Below, one piece after another: positions 8,156 through 15,330 of a stretch of 22,046 bases of DNA; the stretch's first letter is position 1, and the number at the start of each line of letters is the position of its first letter. The stretch is from Cetobacterium sp. UBA6069 (GTDB taxonomy: Bacteria > Fusobacteriota > Fusobacteriia > Fusobacteriales > Fusobacteriaceae). The position numbers and the translations under genes are program-made. The stretch is from positions 29,749 to 51,794 of the forward strand of contig DIXX01000016.1 of the NCBI GenBank assembly GCA_002428805.1, given 5' to 3'. Below the pieces are notes generated by a model. The model did not search any database, was not told the origin of the DNA, and saw nothing but the letters and a program-made list of their open reading frames with translations.

Positions 8156-9430
8156 ATGAAAAATAAAACACTAATCTTTTTTTCTACTTTTTTAATCTTT
8201 TTTATTTCAATTTCTATTGGAAAAAATATCTATTTTAAAAAAGTACTTCAAAAAGAGTTATCTAAATCTTTAAAACAAGATATCACTATAAAGAAAGCGA
8301 ATTTAAATATTTTTAGTAATTCTTTCGAACTTAAAAATACTATTTTAGAAAAAGATGGTATTTTAGTAACCAATCTTTATACTAAAATGAATTTCAAAGA
8401 TTATTTAAAAGATAAAAAAAACTTCACTATAGAATCAATCCATATTAAAGATATTATCTTTATAAACAATGTTGATTCTTCTGAAGAAAATATCTTAGGA
8501 GCTAAACAAGTTAGTAAAAATGAAAAAACTTCTCAATTTTTAAGTGAATTTGATAAGCAAATTAAAAATGAAAGTAATCTTTCTAGCCTTTTTAATTCAG
8601 CACTAAATAGAGAAAACCTTTCTAAAAATGCTTCAAATAATTTAATTAATTTTCTTATTAAAAATGCTGATTTTATTGATATTATCATTCAAAATGAAGT
8701 CAATTTCCATCTTAAAAATGAGATTAACTCTTTTTCTAAAAAATCTAAAGAATTTATCTATAAAATAAAATCTAGTGATAATGAAAACAATATTTTCATC
8801 AAAAGTATCTCATTTTCAGGTACTACTAAATCTATTAACTTTTCTGGTAACCTAGAAAACTTTAATACAAACTTATCTAAAAATATATCTCTTCCTATAA
8901 ATATCACCCTGAAAGAAACACGTGGTGATGGGATTGGAAAAATTTATGGTGATTTAAATAGCCAAACTTTCTCTGGAACTGTCTATTTAAAACTTAGTAA
9001 CTTTGCTTTCAACTCTTTTAATGAAATCGAAAATTATCTTTCATCAGGAGTGGTTAGCAGTGAGCAGATAATAAATATAAATGGAGAGATTTTTAAAATA
9101 GATGGTACTACAGAGATTAATCGTGCTCAGTTTAATAAAGATATTATTTTGAATTCTAAAAATTTAGATAATTTCAAAAAAGATATCTTAAATGAATTTA
9201 TGAAGTTATCTGAACAAAAAGAATATCACTTAAAAATTCATACTAATTTTTCTACAAATACAAACTTTATAAATATAAAAACTTCACTACCTGATGAAAT
9301 CAGAAGAATATTAGCTAGTAATAGAATTGTATTCAATGATTTTCTACAAAATCAATTGAAAAATGAGTATAAAAATAGTTTTGAAGATAAGAAAAATAAA
9401 ATAAAAAACTTCTTTAAGAATATTTTTTAA
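8156..9430 (+). CDS. Membrane-anchored, AsmA-like envelope protein of unknown function
   Basis: This is a 424-residue protein with one N-terminal hydrophobic segment (LIFFSTFLIFFISISIG, about residues 5-21) after a short basic start, and then a long hydrophilic region, so it is probably anchored in the inner membrane with its bulk in the periplasm. The segment after the anchor (ELSKSLKQDITIKKANLNIF) and the repeated short beta-strand pattern resemble the N-terminus of AsmA/TamB/YdbH-type proteins, which have roles in lipid transfer or envelope assembly. The similarity is by pattern only and I cannot name a family with certainty. The C-terminus is highly basic and coil-like (rich in Lys, Asn, Phe). 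The start is the ATG at 8156 with GGAGG six bases upstream. It is followed by the SRP RNA, which has its own promoter. Confidence 0.6.
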   Translation: MKNKTLIFFSTFLIFFISISIGKNIYFKKVLQKELSKSLKQDITIKKANLNIFSNSFELKNTILEKDGILVTNLYTKMNFKDYLKDKKNFTIESIHIKDIIFINNVDSSEENILGAKQVSKNEKTSQFLSEFDKQIKNESNLSSLFNSALNRENLSKNASNNLINFLIKNADFIDIIIQNEVNFHLKNEINSFSKKSKEFIYKIKSSDNENNIFIKSISFSGTTKSINFSGNLENFNTNLSKNISLPINITLKETRGDGIGKIYGDLNSQTFSGTVYLKLSNFAFNSFNEIENYLSSGVVSSEQIININGEIFKIDGTTEINRAQFNKDIILNSKNLDNFKKDILNEFMKLSEQKEYHLKIHTNFSTNTNFINIKTSLPDEIRRILASNRIVFNDFLQNQLKNEYKNSFEDKKNKIKNFFKNIF

Positions 9431-9439
9431 TATTTTTAC

Positions 9440-9468
9440 TTGTATTTTTTATTTTTTAGTGGTATAAT
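9440..9468 (+). promoter_or_regulatory. Strong promoter of the SRP RNA gene
   Basis: TTGTAT (9440-9445), exactly 17 bases, TATAAT (9463-9468). A perfect -10 lies about seven bases before the predicted RNA 5' end, as expected for a highly expressed stable RNA. Confidence 0.8.
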
Positions 9469-9474
9469 TACAGA

Positions 9475-9595
9475 TGTCACAAGTGTGTGGCAGGAGCCTT
9501 ATGGCGTATTGGTATCGAACCGTGTCAGATCTGGAAGGAAGCAGCACTAAGGTATTCAATGCGGGTATAAGATTACTCTTGTCCGCCTTGTGACC
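9475..9595 (+). ncRNA. ffs: Signal recognition particle RNA, small bacterial (4.5S-like) type
   Basis: The conserved domain IV that binds Ffh is clear: GTCAG (9524-9528), the GGAA tetraloop (9533-9536), and AGGAAGCAGCA on the 3' side. The ends pair as one long hairpin: GTCACAAG (9476-9483) with CTTGTGAC (9587-9594). A run of T follows from 9596. At about 120 nucleotides it is of the small type without an Alu domain. With Ffh it targets nascent membrane and secreted proteins. Exact ends are inferred from the promoter and the T-run. Confidence 0.93.
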
Positions 9596-9640
9596 TTTTT
9601 TATTTTTTGTAAAAATATAAAGCTTAAATATAATCTTATA

Positions 9641-9669
9641 AAAAAAAACTGAGGGAAACCTCAGTTTTT
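9641..9669. terminator. Terminator of the efp operon, symmetric on both strands
   Basis: ACTGAGG (9648-9654), GAAA loop, CCTCAGT (9659-9665), flanked by eight A on the left and five T on the right. On the minus strand it gives a T8 tail just after efp. On the plus strand it can back up termination of the SRP RNA. Confidence 0.85.
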
Positions 9670-9675
9670 AATTTA

Positions 9676-10239
9676 TTATCTTTTGATTCTCTCTACATAT
9701 TCGTTTGTTCTAGTGTCAATCTTGATCCACTCATCTTGCTCAACGAATATAGGTACTGGAATTTCGAATCCTGAATTGATTCTAGCAGGCTTCATTACTT
9801 TTCCTGAAGTATCTCCTCTTAATCCTGGTTCAGTATAAGTTACTTGTCTTTCAACAAAGTTAGGTAACTCAACTGCAACTGGAGTTGATTCGTAGTAAAC
9901 TACCTCTAATTCCATTCCTTCTTCTAAATAGTTTAAAGCGTCTCCTAAATCCTCATCCTTTAACTCGATTTGATCCCAAGTTTCAGGGTTAGAGAATACA
10001 TAGAAATCTCCATCGTTGTATGAGTAAACAGCTTTAACTTTATCAAGTCTGATATCGTCCATCTTATCGTCAGCTTTGTAGATAGCGTCAGATATGTTTC
10101 CGTTTAATAAGTTTTTCATTTTGTACTTCATCATCGCAGAGTTTCTTCCTGATTTGTTGTATTCTGCTTTTAAAATTACGTAAGGATCATTTCCGATCTT
10201 TACTGTACTTCCAGCTCTTAGTTCTTGAGCAGTTTTCAT
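9676..10239 (-). CDS. efp: Elongation factor P, arginine-32 (rhamnosylated) type
   Basis: This 187-residue three-domain translation factor relieves ribosome stalling at proline runs. The full length is collinear with the family, ending in IDTRTNEYVERIKR. The modification loop reads NKSGRNS, with Arg32 at the tip. Lysine-type EF-Ps modified by EpmA/EpmB carry a lysine here instead. SGRN with arginine is the signature of EF-Ps rhamnosylated by EarP, and earP is the next gene upstream, 11 bases away. The N-terminus MKTAQELRAG also resembles that subgroup. It is the last gene of the OYE-earP-efp operon and is followed by a strong terminator. AGGAGG precedes the ATG. Confidence 0.97.
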   Translation of the reverse strand: MKTAQELRAGSTVKIGNDPYVILKAEYNKSGRNSAMMKYKMKNLLNGNISDAIYKADDKMDDIRLDKVKAVYSYNDGDFYVFSNPETWDQIELKDEDLGDALNYLEEGMELEVVYYESTPVAVELPNFVERQVTYTEPGLRGDTSGKVMKPARINSGFEIPVPIFVEQDEWIKIDTRTNEYVERIKR

Positions 10240-10250
10240 AATTGAACCTC

Positions 10251-11417
10251 CTAATATTTTAAAATAAATCTATTTAATTTATCTATAAGATTACACTTTA
10301 ATTCGATATACTCTGAATAAGCATCGGTAAGTTTTGATATGTTGTCAAACTCTTTAAAAAAGTCTTCAAAATCTTCTTTACCTAACTCTAAAGAGTTATT
10401 ATCTCTTAAATTATAATCTCTTAATAGCTTTGTGTGTATATTTAAAGGATTATCTAAATTTTTATCCTCTAAAACTTCTCTGTATCTATGGATGAATCCA
10501 TCTATTTTATCCATATGTGCCATCTCTTCTTGTAAGTATATATGCCACATAAAAGGTTTTCCTGTAAGCAAGGCTCTAACAAAAGAATCCTCTCCTCTTA
10601 CAAAATTATAGTGAACTAAATTAATTAATTCCTCATATTCCTCTTGCTCTAAAAATGGCATAAATTTAATCTTTATATTCTCAACTTCAAAATTATCTTT
10701 TGAAGTTTCAATAAAATCAAAATTATCTAAAATAGATTTAATACTCTCTTGAGATTTTTGACCTAGAACTAATAAACAATTATTTTTCCCATTTTTTAGT
10801 AAAACATCCAAAAGAGGCATAAAGTTTTTTTCATAACTAAATATTGTTCCTATAAAATACTCTTTATCAAATAAATCAGGCATATATTTTTTCATATAGA
10901 GCTCTGAATTAGATTTTACTTTTATTTTTCTATCCAAGAATAATTTATCTACAATTACTCCACCTGTATTTTCTTTAAAGCCAGGCATAAAGAAATATTT
11001 TTTTAACTTTTTAGCTCCAATAGGTGATTCCATCAAGTGAATATCTTCTATCCAACTTTCTCCAGATAAATATTCTAGGTTTACTAATAATGACGATTCA
11101 TCTTTAGCCTTATCTAAATATTCCTCTAAAATATTACATCCAAAGGCCTCTATTATAACATTTGCAGGAGAAAATGTACATATATTTTTAGCTAAATATT
11201 CATTAGTTATATACTCAATTCCATCTATATTCTGATAACCAATATTCTTAGCCCTTTTATTTAACGCTAAAAATTCATCTAATCTATTTAGAAAAACTCT
11301 GATATTTACCTCTTTATTATATCTGTTTTTTAACTCTTTCGCAAGTCTATAAACTACACCAATATCTCCAAAGTTATCAATTATCTCACAGAAAATATCT
11401 AAACTTTTAATCTCCAT
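10251..11417 (-). CDS. earP: EF-P arginine rhamnosyltransferase EarP
   Basis: This 388-residue GT-B glycosyltransferase transfers rhamnose from TDP-beta-L-rhamnose to Arg32 of EF-P. The N-terminal LDIFCEIIDNFGDIGVVYRL block carries Asp14 and Asp18, which match the essential aspartates of the DNYGDIGV motif in characterised EarP proteins. The C-terminal domain has RGEDSFVRALLTGKPFMWHIY, with Glu276 corresponding to the essential glutamate of the nucleotide-sugar site. Length matches the family. The neighbouring efp encodes the matching Arg32 substrate, which makes the assignment firm. The start ATG shares one base with the stop of the oxidoreductase gene (TAATG), so translation is coupled. TDP-rhamnose must come from rml genes outside this window. 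Confidence 0.95.
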   Translation of the reverse strand: MEIKSLDIFCEIIDNFGDIGVVYRLAKELKNRYNKEVNIRVFLNRLDEFLALNKRAKNIGYQNIDGIEYITNEYLAKNICTFSPANVIIEAFGCNILEEYLDKAKDESSLLVNLEYLSGESWIEDIHLMESPIGAKKLKKYFFMPGFKENTGGVIVDKLFLDRKIKVKSNSELYMKKYMPDLFDKEYFIGTIFSYEKNFMPLLDVLLKNGKNNCLLVLGQKSQESIKSILDNFDFIETSKDNFEVENIKIKFMPFLEQEEYEELINLVHYNFVRGEDSFVRALLTGKPFMWHIYLQEEMAHMDKIDGFIHRYREVLEDKNLDNPLNIHTKLLRDYNLRDNNSLELGKEDFEDFFKEFDNISKLTDAYSEYIELKCNLIDKLNRFILKY

Positions 11418-12373
11418 TAATCCACCAATTTTCCAGTTCTTTTAAAATACTCTTTTTTAGCAAATTGAACCCAATTAGGCCTAGCAATCATTCCTCTTCC
11501 AATAGCAACTAAATCTAACATCTCATTTTCTATCAAAGCACTTGCTTGCTCTTCAGTTTTTATATTTCTTACACCTATAACCGGTACATCTACATGTTTT
11601 TTTATCTCTACACCTAAATACACCACCCAATCATATTCAAAATCTTCTGGCACATCAACTTTTACCAACTGCTTTTTCTCTGGATCTGGAACTCCTGACG
11701 AAACATGAATTACATCTACTCCAACTTTTTCTAAATATTTAGCAATCTCTATTCCATCTTCTAAAGTTGGCTCATTTCCACCCATTCTATATCCTAAAAT
11801 GAAATCTTCATCAAAAAGATCTCTGGTTCTTTCTATCAACTCTTTAGTAAAAAACATTCTTTTTTCAAAAGTTCCTCCATATTTATCCTCTCTAGTATTC
11901 CAAAGTCTCGAATTTAACTGAGAAAGTAGATATGTGTGAGCTCCATGAATTTCTATTCCATCAAATCCAGCTTTTTTTGCTCTTCTAAAAGCATCTACAA
12001 ATTGATTTAAAATTCTATCTAATATCTCTTCTGATACTGTTGCAATCTCCTCTTTAAACCCAGCATGATGGATTTGAATCAACATTGGAACGTCATATTG
12101 TTTTCCAATTTTAGCAACTTTTGATAACCCTTCTACAAATTTATCATCCCAAATTCCTATTTGATTATCCCTTAATTTACCATCTTCAGCTACACAGCTA
12201 GCTTCTACTATAATTAAACCTGTTCCACCTTCTGCAACATCTTTATACCACTCTAAAAGCCCTTCTGTTACATATCCATCTTTTTCAACCATAGAGAATC
12301 TAACTAAAGGTGGTAAAACCACTCTATTTTTTAATTTTTTATTTTTTATATTTAAAGGAGTAAATAAATTCAC
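11417..12373 (-). CDS. NADH:flavin oxidoreductase, Old Yellow Enzyme family
   Basis: This is a 318-residue single TIM-barrel FMN enzyme without the iron-sulfur and FAD extensions of 2,4-dienoyl-CoA reductase. Family motifs are the N-terminal FTPLNIKNKKLKNRVVLPP, the substrate-binding HGAH (residues about 143-146), the RLWNTREDKYGG stretch, YRMGGNEP, and AIGRGMIARPNW near the C-terminus. It would reduce activated C=C bonds; the natural substrate is unknown. It starts with GTG at 12373, with AGAGGG six bases upstream. It is the first gene of the operon with earP and efp. I know of no functional link to EF-P, so co-transcription may be incidental. Confidence 0.9.
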   Translation of the reverse strand: MNLFTPLNIKNKKLKNRVVLPPLVRFSMVEKDGYVTEGLLEWYKDVAEGGTGLIIVEASCVAEDGKLRDNQIGIWDDKFVEGLSKVAKIGKQYDVPMLIQIHHAGFKEEIATVSEEILDRILNQFVDAFRRAKKAGFDGIEIHGAHTYLLSQLNSRLWNTREDKYGGTFEKRMFFTKELIERTRDLFDEDFILGYRMGGNEPTLEDGIEIAKYLEKVGVDVIHVSSGVPDPEKKQLVKVDVPEDFEYDWVVYLGVEIKKHVDVPVIGVRNIKTEEQASALIENEMLDLVAIGRGMIARPNWVQFAKKEYFKRTGKLVD

Positions 12374-12467
12374 TATTTTCCCTCTCTTTCTTTTTTTATT
12401 TTATAGAATATTTTAACATAATTTAAAAAAAAAGAAAATATATTATGTTTCTTATTATTAAATTTCA

Positions 12468-12476
12468 TGGTATAAT
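12468..12476 (+). promoter_or_regulatory. Extended -10 promoter of the ABC-F gene
   Basis: TGGTATAAT is a consensus extended -10. The -35 region 17 bases upstream (TTTCTT) is poor, as is common with extended -10 promoters. The leader to the ATG at 12539 is about 55 bases, with AGGAGG 11 bases before the start. Confidence 0.6.
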
Positions 12477-12538
12477 AATTGCGATACGTGTTTAAAAATA
12501 AAATTTATATTATAAATATTTAGGAGGAATTTTTTAAG

Positions 12539-14161
12539 ATGATAGCAACTAGCAATCTAAGTATGAGATTCTCTGGTAGAAAACTTTTCGAGGATGTAAG
12601 TGTTAAATTTACTCCTGGAAACTGTTATGGACTTATTGGTGCAAACGGTGCCGGAAAATCAACATTTGTTAAAATACTTTCAGGAGATTTAGACCCTACT
12701 GAAGGAGATGTAATTTTTGATAAAAACAAAAGAATGGCTGTTCTTAAGCAGGATCACTTTGCTCACGAAGAAGATTCAGTTATTAACGTTCTTTTAATGG
12801 GACATACTAAACTTTGGAAAATAATTGAAGAAAGAAACGAAATATATTCTAAAAGTGAATTCTCTGATGAGGATGGTATGAGAGCTGCTGAATTAGAAGG
12901 AGAATTCGCTGAATTAAATGGTTGGGAAGCTGAAACAGAAGCTGAAATGCTTTTAACTGGTTTAGGAATAACTGCTGACTTACATTACAAGTTAATGAAA
13001 GAACTTAGCGAGCCTGATAAAGTTAAAGTTTTACTTGCTCAAGCTTTATTTGGAAATCCTGATGTTCTATTACTAGACGAGCCTACAAACGGTCTTGATA
13101 TTCAAGCTATAGCGTGGTTAGAAGAGTTCTTAATGAACTTAGAAGATACTACTGTTATTGTTATATCTCATGATAGACACTTCTTAAACAAAGTTTGTAC
13201 TCATATTACTGATATCGACTACGGAAAAGTTAAAATGTATGTTGGAAACTATGATTTCTGGTATGAGTCAAACCAATTAATGCAAACATTAATTAATAAC
13301 AAAAATAAGAAATTAGAGCAAAAAAGACAAGAGCTTCAAGAGTTCATCGCTAGATTCAGTGCTAACGCATCAAAATCTAAGCAAGCAACTTCAAGAAAGA
13401 AGCAATTAGATAAATTACAACTTGAAGATATGCAAATCTCTAACAGAAAATATCCATTCGTGGAATTCAAACCTGAGAGAGAAGCTGGAAACAACCTTCT
13501 TAAAGTTGAAAATCTTACTAAAGTTATCGATGGAGTTAAGATCTTAGATAACGTATCATTCACAATTAATACTAACGATAAAGTTGTATTTATTTCTCAA
13601 AATGATATTGTTAAAACAACTCTGTTCTCTATCTTAGCTGGAGAAATGGAAGCTGATAGCGGAACTTACTCTTGGGGAGTTACAACTACTCAAGCTTATA
13701 TGCCTAAAGATAACTCTGCATTCTTCGAAAACTGTGACCTTGACTTAATCGATTGGTTAAGACAATATTCACCTGATCAACACGATGCATTCGTAAGAGG
13801 ATTCTTAGGAAGAATGTTATTCTCTGGAGAAGAAGCTACAAAGAAAGCTAAAGTTCTTTCTGGAGGAGAAAAAGTAAGATGTATGTTATCTAGAATGATG
13901 TTAACTAACGCTAACGTTTTAATCTTCGATAACCCTACAGACCATTTAGACCTAGAGTCTATTACATCACTAAACAAAGCTTTAACTAATTTCAAAGGAA
14001 CTATACTATTCGGAGCTCATGACCATGAGTTTATCCAAACTGTTGCTAATAGAATAATTGAAATTACTCCAGCTGGAATCATTGACAAGCTAACTGAGTA
14101 TGATGATTATATCGCAGATGAAGAGCTACAAGCTAAAATCAAAGAGATGTATAACGTATAA
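12539..14161 (+). CDS. ABC-F family ATPase, YkpA/YbiT-like, with a degenerate second ATPase site
   Basis: This is a 540-residue cytosolic protein with two ABC domains joined by a charged linker (about 245-300) and no membrane segments, as in ribosome-associated ABC-F proteins. NBD1 has an intact Walker A (GANGAGKS, 34-41), Walker B with Glu181 and the SHDRHF switch. Its signature is LSEPDKVKV rather than LSGGQ, and its D-loop region is NGLD rather than NHLD. NBD2 has an intact signature, LSGGEKVRC (440-448). Its Walker A is SQNDIVKTT (353-361), without the glycines. The catalytic glutamate is replaced (FDNPTDHLD, Asn465), and the switch reads AHDHEF. The degenerate NBD2 Walker A is, from memory, shared with Bacillus YkpA; the Asn465 change is not. 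Such proteins tune translation, but its exact role is unknown. Confidence 0.9.
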   Translation: MIATSNLSMRFSGRKLFEDVSVKFTPGNCYGLIGANGAGKSTFVKILSGDLDPTEGDVIFDKNKRMAVLKQDHFAHEEDSVINVLLMGHTKLWKIIEERNEIYSKSEFSDEDGMRAAELEGEFAELNGWEAETEAEMLLTGLGITADLHYKLMKELSEPDKVKVLLAQALFGNPDVLLLDEPTNGLDIQAIAWLEEFLMNLEDTTVIVISHDRHFLNKVCTHITDIDYGKVKMYVGNYDFWYESNQLMQTLINNKNKKLEQKRQELQEFIARFSANASKSKQATSRKKQLDKLQLEDMQISNRKYPFVEFKPEREAGNNLLKVENLTKVIDGVKILDNVSFTINTNDKVVFISQNDIVKTTLFSILAGEMEADSGTYSWGVTTTQAYMPKDNSAFFENCDLDLIDWLRQYSPDQHDAFVRGFLGRMLFSGEEATKKAKVLSGGEKVRCMLSRMMLTNANVLIFDNPTDHLDLESITSLNKALTNFKGTILFGAHDHEFIQTVANRIIEITPAGIIDKLTEYDDYIADEELQAKIKEMYNV

Positions 14162-14177
14162 TAAAATTTATTTATAT

Positions 14178-14204
14178 AAAAGCAGAGGAAGTCCTCTGCT
14201 TTTA
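14178..14204 (+). terminator. Terminator after the ABC-F gene
   Basis: AGCAGAGGA (14181-14189) and TCCTCTGCT (14192-14200) form a perfect 9-bp stem, extended by flanking AAA/TTT pairs. The T-run is short (TTTTAC). The GGAGG of the next gene begins only about 12 bases later, so some readthrough into the CHR pair is plausible. Confidence 0.75.
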
Positions 14205-14226
14205 CTTAAATTTAAGGAGGATTTTT

Positions 14227-14757
14227 ATGCTAGAACTGTTTCTTACTTTCTTTAAGATAGGGATATCTACTTTCGGAGGTGGATATGCTATGATTCCTTT
14301 AATCGAAAGAGAAATGATAAATGAAAAAAAATGGATTGATAAAGATGAGTTACTTGAAATTATAACTATTTCACAAATGACCCCTGGACCTATTGCTATA
14401 AATGCAGCTACATTTATAGGAAAAAAGAAAGCGGGAATTTTAGGATCTATGGCAGCTACTTTAGGAGTTGTTGCTCCTTCGCTTCTTGTCATAACTATAA
14501 TCTCGGCATTTTTCTCTAAGAGTTTTCTTAATCCTACAATGCAAAAAATATTTATTGGGCTAAGAGCTGGAATTGCTGCACTTATTCTATCATCTGTTAT
14601 TAAACTATCTAAAAATACTTTAGTTGATTATTTTAGCTATATTATTTTTACTACTTCGTTAATTGGATTGATTTTCTTTAATGTATCACCAATTACTTTG
14701 ATATTATTTTTTGGAATTGGATGTATTATATTCTTTACTATTAGAGGTGAAAAATGA
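14227..14757 (+). CDS. CHR (chromate transporter) family protein, first half of a pair
   Basis: This 176-residue membrane protein consists of one CHR domain. Visible motifs are FFKIGISTFGGGYAMIPL near the N-terminus (residues about 8-25) and QMTPGPIAINAATFIG (about 55-70), followed by several hydrophobic helices. Full-length ChrA has two such domains; here the halves are separate genes overlapping by ATGA. Short CHR pairs are thought to work together as one antiparallel transporter. Chromate efflux is the named family activity, but it is not certain for short CHR proteins and the physiological anion could differ. AAGGAGG precedes the ATG. Confidence 0.88.
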   Translation: MLELFLTFFKIGISTFGGGYAMIPLIEREMINEKKWIDKDELLEIITISQMTPGPIAINAATFIGKKKAGILGSMAATLGVVAPSLLVITIISAFFSKSFLNPTMQKIFIGLRAGIAALILSSVIKLSKNTLVDYFSYIIFTTSLIGLIFFNVSPITLILFFGIGCIIFFTIRGEK

Positions 14758-15290
14758 TCTACTTAATACTTTTTATTGAATTTTTTAAAATAGGAATTTT
14801 CTCTTTCGGAGGTGGTCTAGCTATGCTTCCAATAATACAAGAGGTTGTATTTAAACACAATTGGTTAACAGAAGCAGAGTTTTTAGATGTTATCGCTATA
14901 TCACAAGTTACACCTGGGCCTATCGCTATAAACACCGCTACTTTTGTTGGACACAAAGTAGGTGGGATTTTAGGTGCTGGAATTGCAACTCTTGGTTCTG
15001 CACTTCCATCGTTTATTGTAATACTAATAATTGCAAGTCTATTTTCTAAGATAAAAAATAATCAAAAAAAAGAGTTTTTCTTTAAAGGAGTTAAGCCAGT
15101 TACTTTAGCTTTAATTACATTTGCTGGAATTATTATTGCTAAACCTACTTTTTTTGTAAATGATTATTCTCAAAGTATTAAAGCAACTATAATTTTTCTG
15201 ATTGTTTTTATAGGAACAAAATATTTTGCTAAAATAAATCCAATTATTATTTTATTAGTTACTGCGATTTCAGGAGCGTTTATTTTTTAA
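14754..15290 (+). CDS. CHR (chromate transporter) family protein, second half of a pair
   Basis: This 178-residue single-CHR-domain protein is a clear paralogue of the preceding gene: FFKIGIFSFGGGLAMLPI and QVTPGPIAINTATFVG occupy the same positions. It overlaps the first half by four bases (ATGA), and no separate strong ribosome binding site is needed for coupling. The pair probably arose by tandem duplication and diverged, giving a heteromeric transporter. A two-way terminator follows the stop. The substrate remains inferred from the family name. Confidence 0.88.
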   Translation: MIYLILFIEFFKIGIFSFGGGLAMLPIIQEVVFKHNWLTEAEFLDVIAISQVTPGPIAINTATFVGHKVGGILGAGIATLGSALPSFIVILIIASLFSKIKNNQKKEFFFKGVKPVTLALITFAGIIIAKPTFFVNDYSQSIKATIIFLIVFIGTKYFAKINPIIILLVTAISGAFIF

Positions 15291-15296
15291 AGAAAA

Positions 15297-15330
15297 AATA
15301 GCGATAGAAACTTAAAAATCTATCGCTATT
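15297..15330. terminator. Bidirectional terminator between the CHR pair and the OLD-type gene
   Basis: AATAGCGATAGA (15297-15308) and TCTATCGCTATT (15319-15330) form a perfect 12-bp stem with a 10-base loop. On the minus strand the tail is TTTTCTTT. The stop codon of the OLD-type gene (15328-15326) lies inside the stem. Confidence 0.85.

Noticed and set aside
14861-15049. Plus-strand frame rich in Trp, Tyr, Arg inside the second CHR gene
   Set aside because: Out-of-frame translation of a membrane-protein gene with biased residue content and no start signal.
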